The position numbers and the translations under genes were made by a program. From contig CAMPHJ010000090.1 in assembly GCA_946885845.1 (NCBI GenBank), positions 1 to 5,487 of the forward strand: a DNA stretch of 5,487 bases. The letters run 5' to 3'. This stretch comes from an uncultured Sphingobium sp. GTDB taxonomy: Bacteria > Pseudomonadota > Alphaproteobacteria > Sphingomonadales > Sphingomonadaceae. A model generated the notes under the pieces. That model was not told where the DNA came from, did no database searches, and saw nothing but the letters and a program-made list of their open reading frames with translations. Shown piece by piece: positions 1-5,487 of this stretch (positions are counted from its first letter, which is position 1; each line of letters opens with the position of its first letter).

Positions 1-1393
1 GGGCATAATCCAGCCCTTCCGCCCACAGGAACTGCCGCGCCAGAATATCCAGCTGTCCGCCGCGCGTTCCGGTCGGAAACTGCGCGCGCGCCAGCGCGAT
101 ATGGCCCTTGAGCACCAGCGTGAAACGGCGCTTCATCTCATCGCTTACCACTCCGATAGCGATGGTGCGCGTGACGTCGGTCGTCCCGTCCCGATATTGC
201 CCCCCCGAATCGACGAGGTAGAAGGTGCCAGGCTCGATCCGGCGGTTGGTGCTATCGTCGACCCGGTAATGGACCACAGCGCCATTGGGTCCCGCGCCGC
301 TGATCGTGTCGAAGGACAGGTCCTGCAACTCGCCCGTATCGCGCCGGAACACCTCCAGCCGCGCGGCTGCGCCCAGTTCATCGACTTCACCCTGCGGCGC
401 TTCGACCGACAGCCAGTACAGGAAGCGCGATAGCGCCGCTCCGTCGCGCAGTTGCGCCGCCTTGTGCCCCGCGATCTCGACCTCATTCTTGATCGCCTTG
501 GGCAGCACGGCCGGATCGCGCAGGGCCAGCACCTTGGCGCCGCCCGCTTCCAGAGCCTCGAATATCGCCGCGACGGCCCGGTCGGGGTCAGCAACCACCG
601 TCCTGCCGCCAAAGCCCGCCAGCGCCTGCGCGAAATCGGCACGGTCATGCACCCGCACCGCATGGCCCAGATGCCGGAGGACCGCATCGTCGACCTTTTC
701 CGGCGCGACATACAGGTCGGCGGTCGCATCGGCATGGACGACCGCATAGGCCAGCGCGACCGGCGTGCGCGCCACGTCCTTGCCACGAATGTTGAAGGTC
801 CAGGCGATCGAATCCAGCGCCGACAGCACTACGGCATCCGCCCTTGCCGCCGCCAGCCACTGGGCCATCGCCTGCAATTTGTCCGCCGCGCCTTGCCCGG
901 CGTAGCAATCGTCGTGCGCCATGACCCTGGCCGCACTCGGCGCGGGACGATCGGTCCAGACCGCATCCACCGGATTAGCGTTCACAGCGACCAGCGTCGC
1001 GCCCCGCTCCGCCAGCGCCTCGCCCGCCGCCTTCACCCATGCCCGCGTGTGCAGCCATGGGTCATAGCCGATCCGCGCGCCCTCTGGCGCATGTTGCCCC
1101 AGCCATCCAGCGACAGAGCTTTGCGGCACACCTTCATATTGCCAGTGCGCCCCGTCCACCTGTTCGCGCACCTGCAACGTGTAGCGCCCGTCAACGAAGA
1201 TCGCGGCGTCCTGCGCCAGCACGACCGCGCTGCCAGCCGATCCCTGGAAACCGGTCAGCCACGCCAGCCGCTGCGCATAGGCCCCGACATATTCGCTCAT
1301 ATGCTCGTCGGTCAGCGGAATGACGAAGCCATCCAGCCCGTCGCGCTCCAATTGCGCGCGCAAAGCCTTCAGCCGGTCTTCATGGGTAGACAT
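1..1393 (-). CDS. Xaa-Pro aminopeptidase (aminopeptidase P, M24B), partial, C-terminus off window
   Basis: This enzyme removes the N-terminal residue from peptides whose second residue is proline. It should be cytoplasmic, because the N-terminus (MSTHEDRLKALRAQLERDG) is not a signal peptide. The frame is open from the ATG at 1393 to the window edge, giving 464 residues. The architecture matches the long XPNPEP1-like form of about 600 residues: two creatinase-like N-terminal domains (roughly 5-130 and 145-305), then the pita-bread M24 domain. Visible motifs are LDSIAWTFNIRG in the second domain, GAVVHY with the catalytic-site His375, and DSGGQYRDGTTDVTRT with metal ligands Asp395 and Asp406. 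The 20- and 11-residue spacings equal those of human His395/Asp415/Asp426. By that offset the other three ligands (His, Glu, Glu) would lie near residues 469-517, just past the edge. An AAGGGA Shine-Dalgarno sequence at 1400-1405, six bases upstream, supports the start. I withhold the symbol pepP because the E. coli enzyme of that name is the shorter form. Confidence 0.95.
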   Translation of the reverse strand, partial: MSTHEDRLKALRAQLERDGLDGFVIPLTDEHMSEYVGAYAQRLAWLTGFQGSAGSAVVLAQDAAIFVDGRYTLQVREQVDGAHWQYEGVPQSSVAGWLGQHAPEGARIGYDPWLHTRAWVKAAGEALAERGATLVAVNANPVDAVWTDRPAPSAARVMAHDDCYAGQGAADKLQAMAQWLAAARADAVVLSALDSIAWTFNIRGKDVARTPVALAYAVVHADATADLYVAPEKVDDAVLRHLGHAVRVHDRADFAQALAGFGGRTVVADPDRAVAAIFEALEAGGAKVLALRDPAVLPKAIKNEVEIAGHKAAQLRDGAALSRFLYWLSVEAPQGEVDELGAAARLEVFRRDTGELQDLSFDTISGAGPNGAVVHYRVDDSTNRRIEPGTFYLVDSGGQYRDGTTDVTRTIAIGVVSDEMKRRFTLVLKGHIALARAQFPTGTRGGQLDILARQFLWAEGLDYA

Positions 1394-1503
1394 GGAATTT
1401 CCCTTGGATCACATCGGCCCCCTTGCGCAGGCCCTATCGCCGCCAACATAAGCAGGCATGCGCGCATATGCCAGCGCGCCCGACCCATGATCCAGGACTG
1501 TGA
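1394..1503. promoter_or_regulatory. Divergent promoter region between the two peptidase genes
   Basis: These 110 bases separate the start codons of two divergently transcribed peptidase genes, so the region must hold both 5' leaders and probably both promoters. A weak plus-strand promoter candidate is TTGCGC (1423-1428), a 17-base spacer, and ACATAA (1446-1451). It is far from consensus and I would not rely on it. Just downstream lies a dyad, GGCAT (1455-1459) and ATGCC (1468-1472), around the perfect palindrome ATGCGCGCAT (1458-1467). Shine-Dalgarno sequences are present at both ends: AGGA at 1494-1497 for the plus gene and AAGGGA at 1400-1405 for the minus gene. The region's role is inferred from gene orientation; the individual promoter boxes are tentative. 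Confidence 0.5.
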
Positions 1504-3579
1504 ATGACCGCTTCCCTTGTACCGCCCACCGCCGCCCGCCGTCCGTTCAGCCTGACCCGCCATGGCGTCACGGTCGAAGACCCCTGGGCCTGGCTGCGCG
1601 ACCCCGGCTATCCCGACGTCAAGGACAAGGATGTGCTGGCCTATCTGAAGGCGGAAAACGCGTTTTTCGAACAGGCCATGGCGCCGCGCAAGACGCTGAC
1701 CGACACGCTGTTTGCGGAGATGAAGGGCCGTATCAAGGAAGACGACAAGTCCGTCCCGCAAAAGGATGGCGACTATGTCTACTGGCGCGCCTTCGAAATC
1801 GGGGCGCAATATCGCAAATGGTATCGGCGGCCCGTAGCGGCCAAGACCGACGGCAGCGAGGATCAACTGATCCTGGACGAACCGGCGCTGGCGGAAGGTC
1901 ATGAATATTTCCGCCTGGGCGCGATGTCGGTCAGCCCGGATGGCCGTTACCTCGCCTACGCCATCGACAATAATGGATCGGAACGGTTCGAAGCGCGGAT
2001 CAAGGATCTGTTCACCGGCGAACTGCTGCCGGAAGTCATCCCCGACACGCTGTCGTCGCTGGTCTGGACCAGCGATAGCAAGGGGCTGCTCTACGGTATC
2101 GCCAACGAAAATTGGCGCACCGACAATACCCGCCTCCACTGGATCGGCCAGCCGGTCGCATCCGATGTGGAACTGTTCCACGAAGATGATGACGGCTTCC
2201 GCGTTGCGGTCGGCCTGACGTCATCGGAAAAATGGATCGTCATCTCGACGGGCGATCATGTCACGACCGAAGTCTGGCTGCTCCCCGCCGACAACCCGAC
2301 GGCCCCGCCCCTGCTGGTGGCCGCGCGCCTGCCGGGCCGGGAATATGAAGTCGATGAACATGACGGCACGCTCTACATCCGCACCAACGACACCCATCCC
2401 AATTTCCGGCTGGTAAAGGCATCGCTCGCCGCGCCGCACGAATGGGAAGAAGTGATCGCGCCGGACACCCATTTCTACCTGACCGACTTCACCCTGTTCA
2501 AGGGATTCTACGTCACCGAAGGACGGCAGGACGGGCTCGATCAGATCGAACTGCGCGACTATGCCACCCACACGCCAAAGCGCCTGTCCTTCCCTGAAGC
2601 GAGCTATTCGGCGTCGCTGGACGACAATCCCGAATATGATGTGACGAAACTGCGCATCGGCTATGAATCGATGGTCACGCCCGACACCATCTATGACTAT
2701 CACCTTTCCACCGGCGAACTGGAAGTGTTGAAGGTCCAGGAAATCCCGTCGGGCTATGACGCGACCCGTTACGCGACGGAACGGCTGATGATCCCGGCCC
2801 GCGACGGCACGCAGATTCCCGTGTCGATCGTCTATCCCAGGGGCCTGCCCCGCGACGGCAGCGCGCCGCTCTACCTTTACGGCTATGGCGCCTATGGCAT
2901 CGCGATGGAGCCTGGCTTTTCGACTAGCCGCCTGTCCCTGCTGGAACGCGGCTTCGCCTTTGCGCTGGCGCATATTCGCGGCGGCGATGATCTGGGCCAG
3001 CAATGGTATCTGGATGGCAAGCTGGACAAACGGACGAACAGCTTCACCGACTTTGTGGACGTGGCCAAGGGGCTGATCGAACGGGGCTATACGTCAAAGG
3101 GACGCATCGGCATTTCCGGCGGATCGGCGGGCGGTGAACTGATGGGCGCGGTGATCAACAGCGATCCCGACCTTTGGGGGGCGGTGGTTGCCCATGTGCC
3201 CTTCGTCGATGTCCTCAACACCATGCTGGACGAAACGCTGCCCCTGACGCCGGGCGAATGGCCCGAATGGGGCAATCCGATAGAAGACCCCAAGGCGTTC
3301 GAAACGATCCTGTCCTACGACCCCTATTGCAATGTAAAGGCGCAGGATTATCCGCCACTGATGGTCACGGCGGGCCTGAACGACCCCCGCGTCACCTATT
3401 GGGAGCCGGCCAAATGGGTCGCCCGGCTGCGTGCTACCAAGACGGACGACAATGTCCTGCTGCTCAAGACGAACATGGGCGCGGGTCATGGCGGCAAGTC
3501 GGGACGTTTCGAAAGCCTGCAGGAAACGGCGGAGGAATTTGCCTTCATCCTCTGGCAACTGGGCGTGGATCAGGGGTGA
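1504..3579 (+). CDS. ptrB: Oligopeptidase B-like S9A serine peptidase (prolyl oligopeptidase family)
   Basis: This is a complete 691-residue cytoplasmic endopeptidase of short peptides (E. coli PtrB is about 686), with no signal peptide. Family members classically cut after Arg or Lys. An N-terminal segment with EDPWAWLRDP (25-34) precedes a seven-bladed beta-propeller (roughly 75-420), which restricts access to a C-terminal alpha/beta-hydrolase domain. The triad is intact: Ser541 in GGSAGG, Asp627 in GLNDPRV, and His662 in AGHGGKSGRF. The GYGAYG, HIRGGDDLGQQWY and VPFVDVLNTMLDETLPLTPGEW segments are diagnostic of oligopeptidase B. Aligned from memory with E. coli, the S1 acid Glu576 is kept (Glu585), but Glu578 becomes Pro587, Asp460 becomes Glu469 and Asp462 becomes Gly471. 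Specificity may therefore differ, and a generic 'S9 family peptidase' label is a safe alternative. The ATG is supported by AGGA at 1494-1497, six bases upstream. A thioesterase gene follows after 25 bp on the same strand. Confidence 0.93.
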   Translation: MTASLVPPTAARRPFSLTRHGVTVEDPWAWLRDPGYPDVKDKDVLAYLKAENAFFEQAMAPRKTLTDTLFAEMKGRIKEDDKSVPQKDGDYVYWRAFEIGAQYRKWYRRPVAAKTDGSEDQLILDEPALAEGHEYFRLGAMSVSPDGRYLAYAIDNNGSERFEARIKDLFTGELLPEVIPDTLSSLVWTSDSKGLLYGIANENWRTDNTRLHWIGQPVASDVELFHEDDDGFRVAVGLTSSEKWIVISTGDHVTTEVWLLPADNPTAPPLLVAARLPGREYEVDEHDGTLYIRTNDTHPNFRLVKASLAAPHEWEEVIAPDTHFYLTDFTLFKGFYVTEGRQDGLDQIELRDYATHTPKRLSFPEASYSASLDDNPEYDVTKLRIGYESMVTPDTIYDYHLSTGELEVLKVQEIPSGYDATRYATERLMIPARDGTQIPVSIVYPRGLPRDGSAPLYLYGYGAYGIAMEPGFSTSRLSLLERGFAFALAHIRGGDDLGQQWYLDGKLDKRTNSFTDFVDVAKGLIERGYTSKGRIGISGGSAGGELMGAVINSDPDLWGAVVAHVPFVDVLNTMLDETLPLTPGEWPEWGNPIEDPKAFETILSYDPYCNVKAQDYPPLMVTAGLNDPRVTYWEPAKWVARLRATKTDDNVLLLKTNMGAGHGGKSGRFESLQETAEEFAFILWQLGVDQG

Positions 3580-3591
3580 TTTCGATGATGC

Positions 3592-3596
3592 GAAGG
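3592..3596 (+). promoter_or_regulatory. Ribosome binding site fixing the thioesterase start
   Basis: GAAGG lies eight bases upstream of the ATG at 3605. It favours that start over the longer in-frame alternative at 3431, which would lie deep inside the oligopeptidase gene. Confidence 0.7.
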
Positions 3597-3604
3597 TCCC
3601 GCTA

Positions 3605-4006
3605 ATGCCCTCAACCTACACAGCGCGGATCACCGCCGGGCCTGAGCACATCGATATCCTTGGCCATGTGAATAACGCGGTGTGGGTCCAATGGATGGAG
3701 CAGGTCGCGACCGAACATTGGACCCGCGACGCGGCCCCGGCGCATCTGGACGCCTATGTCTGGGTCGTCACCCGGCATGAAATCGATTATCGCGGCAATG
3801 TGAAGGAGGGGGAGACCGTCACGGTCCGCACCTGGATTCCTCACGCGCCACGCGGCGCGCGCTTTGACCGGCACATGGAATTCATGGGCGTCGATGGCAA
3901 GGTGAAGGTCGCCGCCAAATCCACCTGGGCGATCATCGACCGGCAATCGGGCCGCATCCTGCGGGTGCCGCCGGATGTTTCCAGCCGCTTCCTCGACCAG
4001 AATTGA
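3605..4006 (+). CDS. Acyl-CoA thioesterase, hotdog fold (4HBT/YbgC-like)
   Basis: This is a 133-residue protein, normal length for single-domain hotdog thioesterases, which hydrolyse acyl-CoA or related thioesters in the cytoplasm, usually as dimers or tetramers. The N-terminal active-site motif is clear: HIDILGHVNNAVWVQWMEQV from residue 15, with Asp17 in the place of the catalytic Asp of 4-hydroxybenzoyl-CoA thioesterase, followed by GHVNN and the start of the long hotdog helix. The later strand segments HEIDYRGNVKEGETVTVRTW and AAKSTWAIIDRQSGRILRVP also fit the family. The acyl substrate cannot be read from the sequence. The frame is open further upstream, but the ATG at 3605 is preferred: it has its own Shine-Dalgarno, the motif then sits at the usual distance from the N-terminus, and upstream codons overlap the oligopeptidase and encode an Arg-rich non-family sequence. 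The 25-bp gap to the upstream stop suggests cotranscription with the peptidase. Confidence 0.92.
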   Translation: MPSTYTARITAGPEHIDILGHVNNAVWVQWMEQVATEHWTRDAAPAHLDAYVWVVTRHEIDYRGNVKEGETVTVRTWIPHAPRGARFDRHMEFMGVDGKVKVAAKSTWAIIDRQSGRILRVPPDVSSRFLDQN

Positions 4007-4014
4007 TCTTTAGA

Positions 4015-4060
4015 GCATCGCGCGGAAAAGAGGGAACCGGTTTTCCGCCAAAAGCGATGC
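4015..4060. repeat. Hairpin A of the palindromic element
   Basis: This is a two-part stem: GCATCGC (4015-4021) pairs with GCGATGC (4054-4060), and GCGGAAAA (4022-4029) pairs with TTTTCCGC (4041-4048). The loop has 11 bases, and a five-base bulge (4049-4053) lies on the 3' side. The loop and inner stem contain the perfect palindrome AACCGGTT (4035-4042). No T-tract follows it on either strand, so it does not look like a standard intrinsic terminator. In the thioesterase mRNA it would form a 3' stem-loop that could slow 3' decay. Confidence 0.7.
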
Positions 4061-4066
4061 GACAAC

Positions 4067-4116
4067 AAAAAATTAGAGCAAACTGCGCGATTCACATATC
4101 GCGCAGCTTGCTCTAA
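4067..4116 (-). terminator. Intrinsic terminator of the TonB receptor gene (hairpin B plus T6)
   Basis: Two 19-base arms, 4073-4091 and 4098-4116, pair with only one mismatch (A4082 against C4107) around a six-base loop (4092-4097). Read on the minus strand, the hairpin is followed directly by six T residues (A4067-A4072 on the plus strand). A long stem followed by a U-tract is the standard layout of a Rho-independent terminator for leftward transcription. The stem begins in the last codon of the receptor gene and includes its TAG stop. On the plus strand no T-tract follows, so termination of the thioesterase transcript here is less certain. Confidence 0.8.
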
Positions 4117-5487
4117 CCCGTCACCATCAGCCCCAGCCACAATGTCCGCGGCGTTCCAAGGTCGATCGACCCGCCCGCATTGCGCGTCACCACCGTCTCA
4201 TCCAGCAGATTTTCGCCCCTGGCGATGATCGTCGCGCCATGGCCGATGGGAAAGCGTGCCACGGCATCCACCGTCAGCGCATCGGGCAGCACATCGGATT
4301 GCAGGTCATCCTCATATTGTTTCGACACATAGCGCATGGTCGCGGACAATTCCGGCCCCTGCACGGACCGCCACGCCAGCGTCGCACTGGCGGCATGGCG
4401 CGGGCTTTGAGCGGGGGACAGGCCGTCGAAATCCTTCCCCGGCGCATATACCCTGCTGTGGCTATAGGCGTAGGATGCGGACAGGCGGAAAGCGCCTGCA
4501 TCGGCGCTGGCAGTCAGTTCCACGCCCTTGGCGACGATGCGATCGACATTCTGCCGTTCCCGCACCACAATCGCGCGCCCACCCACGACTGTCGAACTGA
4601 CCGTCACATTGCCGACCGCATTGTCCAGCCGGTTGTAAAAGGCGGTGGCGGCCAGCCTGACGTGCGCTGTCGGCGTGATGTCGATACCCGCCTCGACGCC
4701 CTTCAGCTTCTCATTTTCAAGCGCCGGGTTGGCGCGCGTCGTCACCATTGATGCCGCTGACGCAATCACGAAGGGGCGGTATAGCTCATTGAGTGTCGGC
4801 AGGCGAAAGCCGGTATAGCCCGCCCCGCGCAGCGCCACGGCGTCGCTGATGCGGTAGAGCGCACCCGCCCGACCGGAAAATTCCCAGCCGGATCGGTCAG
4901 GAAACATATTGTTCGCAGCGCCCAGACCCGCCGCGCGGAAAAATCCGTCCCTTATCGTCCATCGATCCACCCGGACACCGCCCGTCAGCACCAGCTTGCC
5001 CAATGTCCAGTCATCTTCGGCGAACAGCCCCGCCGTCAACTGCTTCCCCCCGGCATGGCGGTGCGCACTGACAAGGCCGGTCATGGCATTATAGGCGTCC
5101 TCGTACATGTCGCCGCTGGCAAAGCGGCTGTCGGCACCGATCCGCAGCATATGGCCGCCACCCACCGGCGGGCGCAGTTCGATCTTGCCGCCTAGGCCCG
5201 TCGACGGCGTGTTCCGCTGGTCCAGCGCCTTGCGGAAGGGCGGGCTTGACGAAATGACGATGTTCGAAAAATTGCGTGCCTGAACATAGGCGAGCGCGTC
5301 CAGCTGCCACCGCCCCCGCGATATATAGCGGATGCTGGCGTCCTGCCCCTCGCTTACGCTGTCCGCGCCTCGGAATCGCAGCGTGCGGTCGTCACGGAAA
5401 ATCGTTCCGCGGAACTGGACCTCCGACGTGGCCGACAGCGGGGCCACCGCTCGCAAATTGGCGGACCAGCCATCATAGGCGGATGGC
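4113..5487 (-). CDS. TonB-dependent outer-membrane receptor, C-terminal barrel part, N-terminus off window
   Basis: The frame is open from the right edge to the TAG at 4113-4115, giving 457 complete codons of the C-terminal part. It reads as the beta-barrel of a TonB-dependent receptor, which imports siderophores, vitamins or other large nutrients across the outer membrane using energy from TonB-ExbBD. Evidence is the alternating amphipathic strands, EDDWTLGKLVLTGGVRVDRW, the segment GFRLPTLNELYRPF (codons at 4770-4811), ANPALENEKLKGVEAGID, FYNRLDNAVGNV, GVELTASADAGAFRLSASYA and the near-terminal ENLLDETVVTRNAGGSIDLG followed by TPRTLWLGL. Signal peptide, TonB box and plug would lie beyond 5487, so the true start is not here and the ligand cannot be assigned. 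Oddly, the protein ends in LMVTG without the usual C-terminal aromatic residue. The stop codon and the third base of the last Gly codon lie in the palindromic element. The gene converges on the thioesterase. Confidence 0.93.
   Translation of the reverse strand, partial: PSAYDGWSANLRAVAPLSATSEVQFRGTIFRDDRTLRFRGADSVSEGQDASIRYISRGRWQLDALAYVQARNFSNIVISSSPPFRKALDQRNTPSTGLGGKIELRPPVGGGHMLRIGADSRFASGDMYEDAYNAMTGLVSAHRHAGGKQLTAGLFAEDDWTLGKLVLTGGVRVDRWTIRDGFFRAAGLGAANNMFPDRSGWEFSGRAGALYRISDAVALRGAGYTGFRLPTLNELYRPFVIASAASMVTTRANPALENEKLKGVEAGIDITPTAHVRLAATAFYNRLDNAVGNVTVSSTVVGGRAIVVRERQNVDRIVAKGVELTASADAGAFRLSASYAYSHSRVYAPGKDFDGLSPAQSPRHAASATLAWRSVQGPELSATMRYVSKQYEDDLQSDVLPDALTVDAVARFPIGHGATIIARGENLLDETVVTRNAGGSIDLGTPRTLWLGLMVTG

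Larger units (their letters stand above)
4010..4116. repeat. Composite palindromic intergenic element
   Basis: The element starts three bases after the thioesterase stop and runs into the end of the receptor gene. The octamer TTAGAGCA occurs at 4010-4017 and again as a direct copy at 4073-4080, and its inverse TGCTCTAA closes the element at 4109-4116. These copies delimit two palindromic units, 4010-4072 and 4073-4116. The first has a GGGAACCGGTTTTCCG core (4032-4047) that I recall, without a search, from abundant short palindromic repeats in alphaproteobacterial intergenic regions. It encodes no protein. It most likely belongs to a dispersed family of non-autonomous, REP-like or MITE-like repeats; the family assignment is from memory and inference. 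Confidence 0.65.

Noticed and set aside
200..206. A run of seven C residues inside the aminopeptidase metal-binding motif, a possible frameshift or slippage site.
   Set aside because: The frame reads through it correctly as DSGGQY and continues into DGTTDVTRT, so there is no sign of a break.
452..1507. A 351-codon open frame on the plus strand opposite the aminopeptidase, ending in an ATGA overlap with the oligopeptidase start.
   Set aside because: It is antisense to a gene with clear family motifs, it is very rich in Arg, Pro and His as expected for a GC-rich shadow frame, and it has no recognisable domain. The ATGA overlap is coincidental.
1369..3558. Long minus-strand open frames (1369-2181, 2221-3003, 3094-3558) opposite the oligopeptidase.
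   Set aside because: The plus-strand gene is fully supported by catalytic motifs and length. The minus frames are composition shadows with no family resemblance.
3431..3604. N-terminal extension of the thioesterase by 58 codons.
   Set aside because: It would lie almost entirely inside the oligopeptidase gene, it encodes an Arg/Ser-rich stretch foreign to hotdog proteins, and a good Shine-Dalgarno precedes the ATG at 3605.
4015..4060. Hairpin A as an intrinsic terminator for the thioesterase transcript.
   Set aside because: The bases after it on the plus strand are GACAACAAAA, with no T-tract. It is better described as a palindromic repeat unit.
5454..5456. TTG at 5456 as the start of the receptor gene.
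   Set aside because: The frame stays open to the window edge, and a receptor starting here would lack signal peptide, TonB box and plug. The gene is cut by the window, not started here.
1..5487. A novel defence, mobile or biosynthetic system.
   Set aside because: All four genes belong to familiar families, and I found no transposase, integrase, toxin, nuclease, tRNA, rRNA or CRISPR-like repeat array.

Overview
This GC-rich window has the coding style of an alphaproteobacterium. A sphingomonad (Sphingobium or Sphingomonas type) is my best guess. The reasons are the protein style, a TonB-dependent receptor carrying a GFRLPTLNELYRPF-type segment, and an intergenic palindromic repeat with a GGGAACCGGTTTTCCG core that I remember from many alphaproteobacterial genomes. 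No phage, plasmid, transposase, CRISPR or RNA-gene signal was found.

Layout: (1) Positions 1-1393, minus strand, hold the first 464 codons of a long-form Xaa-Pro aminopeptidase (aminopeptidase P, family M24B), whose C-terminus lies beyond the left edge. (2) Positions 1394-1503 form a 110-bp divergent intergenic region that must carry the 5' signals of both flanking peptidase genes. (3) Positions 1504-3579, plus strand, hold a complete S9A serine peptidase of the oligopeptidase B type with an intact Ser541/Asp627/His662 triad. Several substrate-pocket acids known from E. coli OpB are changed. (4) Positions 3605-4006, plus strand, hold a 133-residue hotdog-fold acyl-CoA thioesterase of the 4HBT/YbgC type, 25 bp downstream and probably cotranscribed. 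(5) Positions 4010-4116 hold a composite palindromic element that fills almost the whole gap between convergent genes. It contains two hairpins, and the second one plus a T6 tract is a good intrinsic terminator for the minus strand. (6) Positions 4113-5487, minus strand, hold the C-terminal 457 codons of a TonB-dependent outer-membrane receptor, whose N-terminus (signal peptide, TonB box, plug) lies beyond the right edge. Its stop codon lies inside the terminal repeat of the palindromic element.

Functionally, the two divergent peptidases are both cytoplasmic enzymes that trim peptides: one removes N-terminal residues before proline, the other cuts inside short peptides. Together they suggest a peptide-turnover or peptide-scavenging role. 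The thioesterase and the receptor have no demonstrable link to that role. The window is mostly ordinary housekeeping or accessory metabolism. The points worth a second look are the repeat element that appears to define the 3' end of the receptor gene and the altered specificity pocket of the oligopeptidase. I see no previously undescribed multi-gene system.
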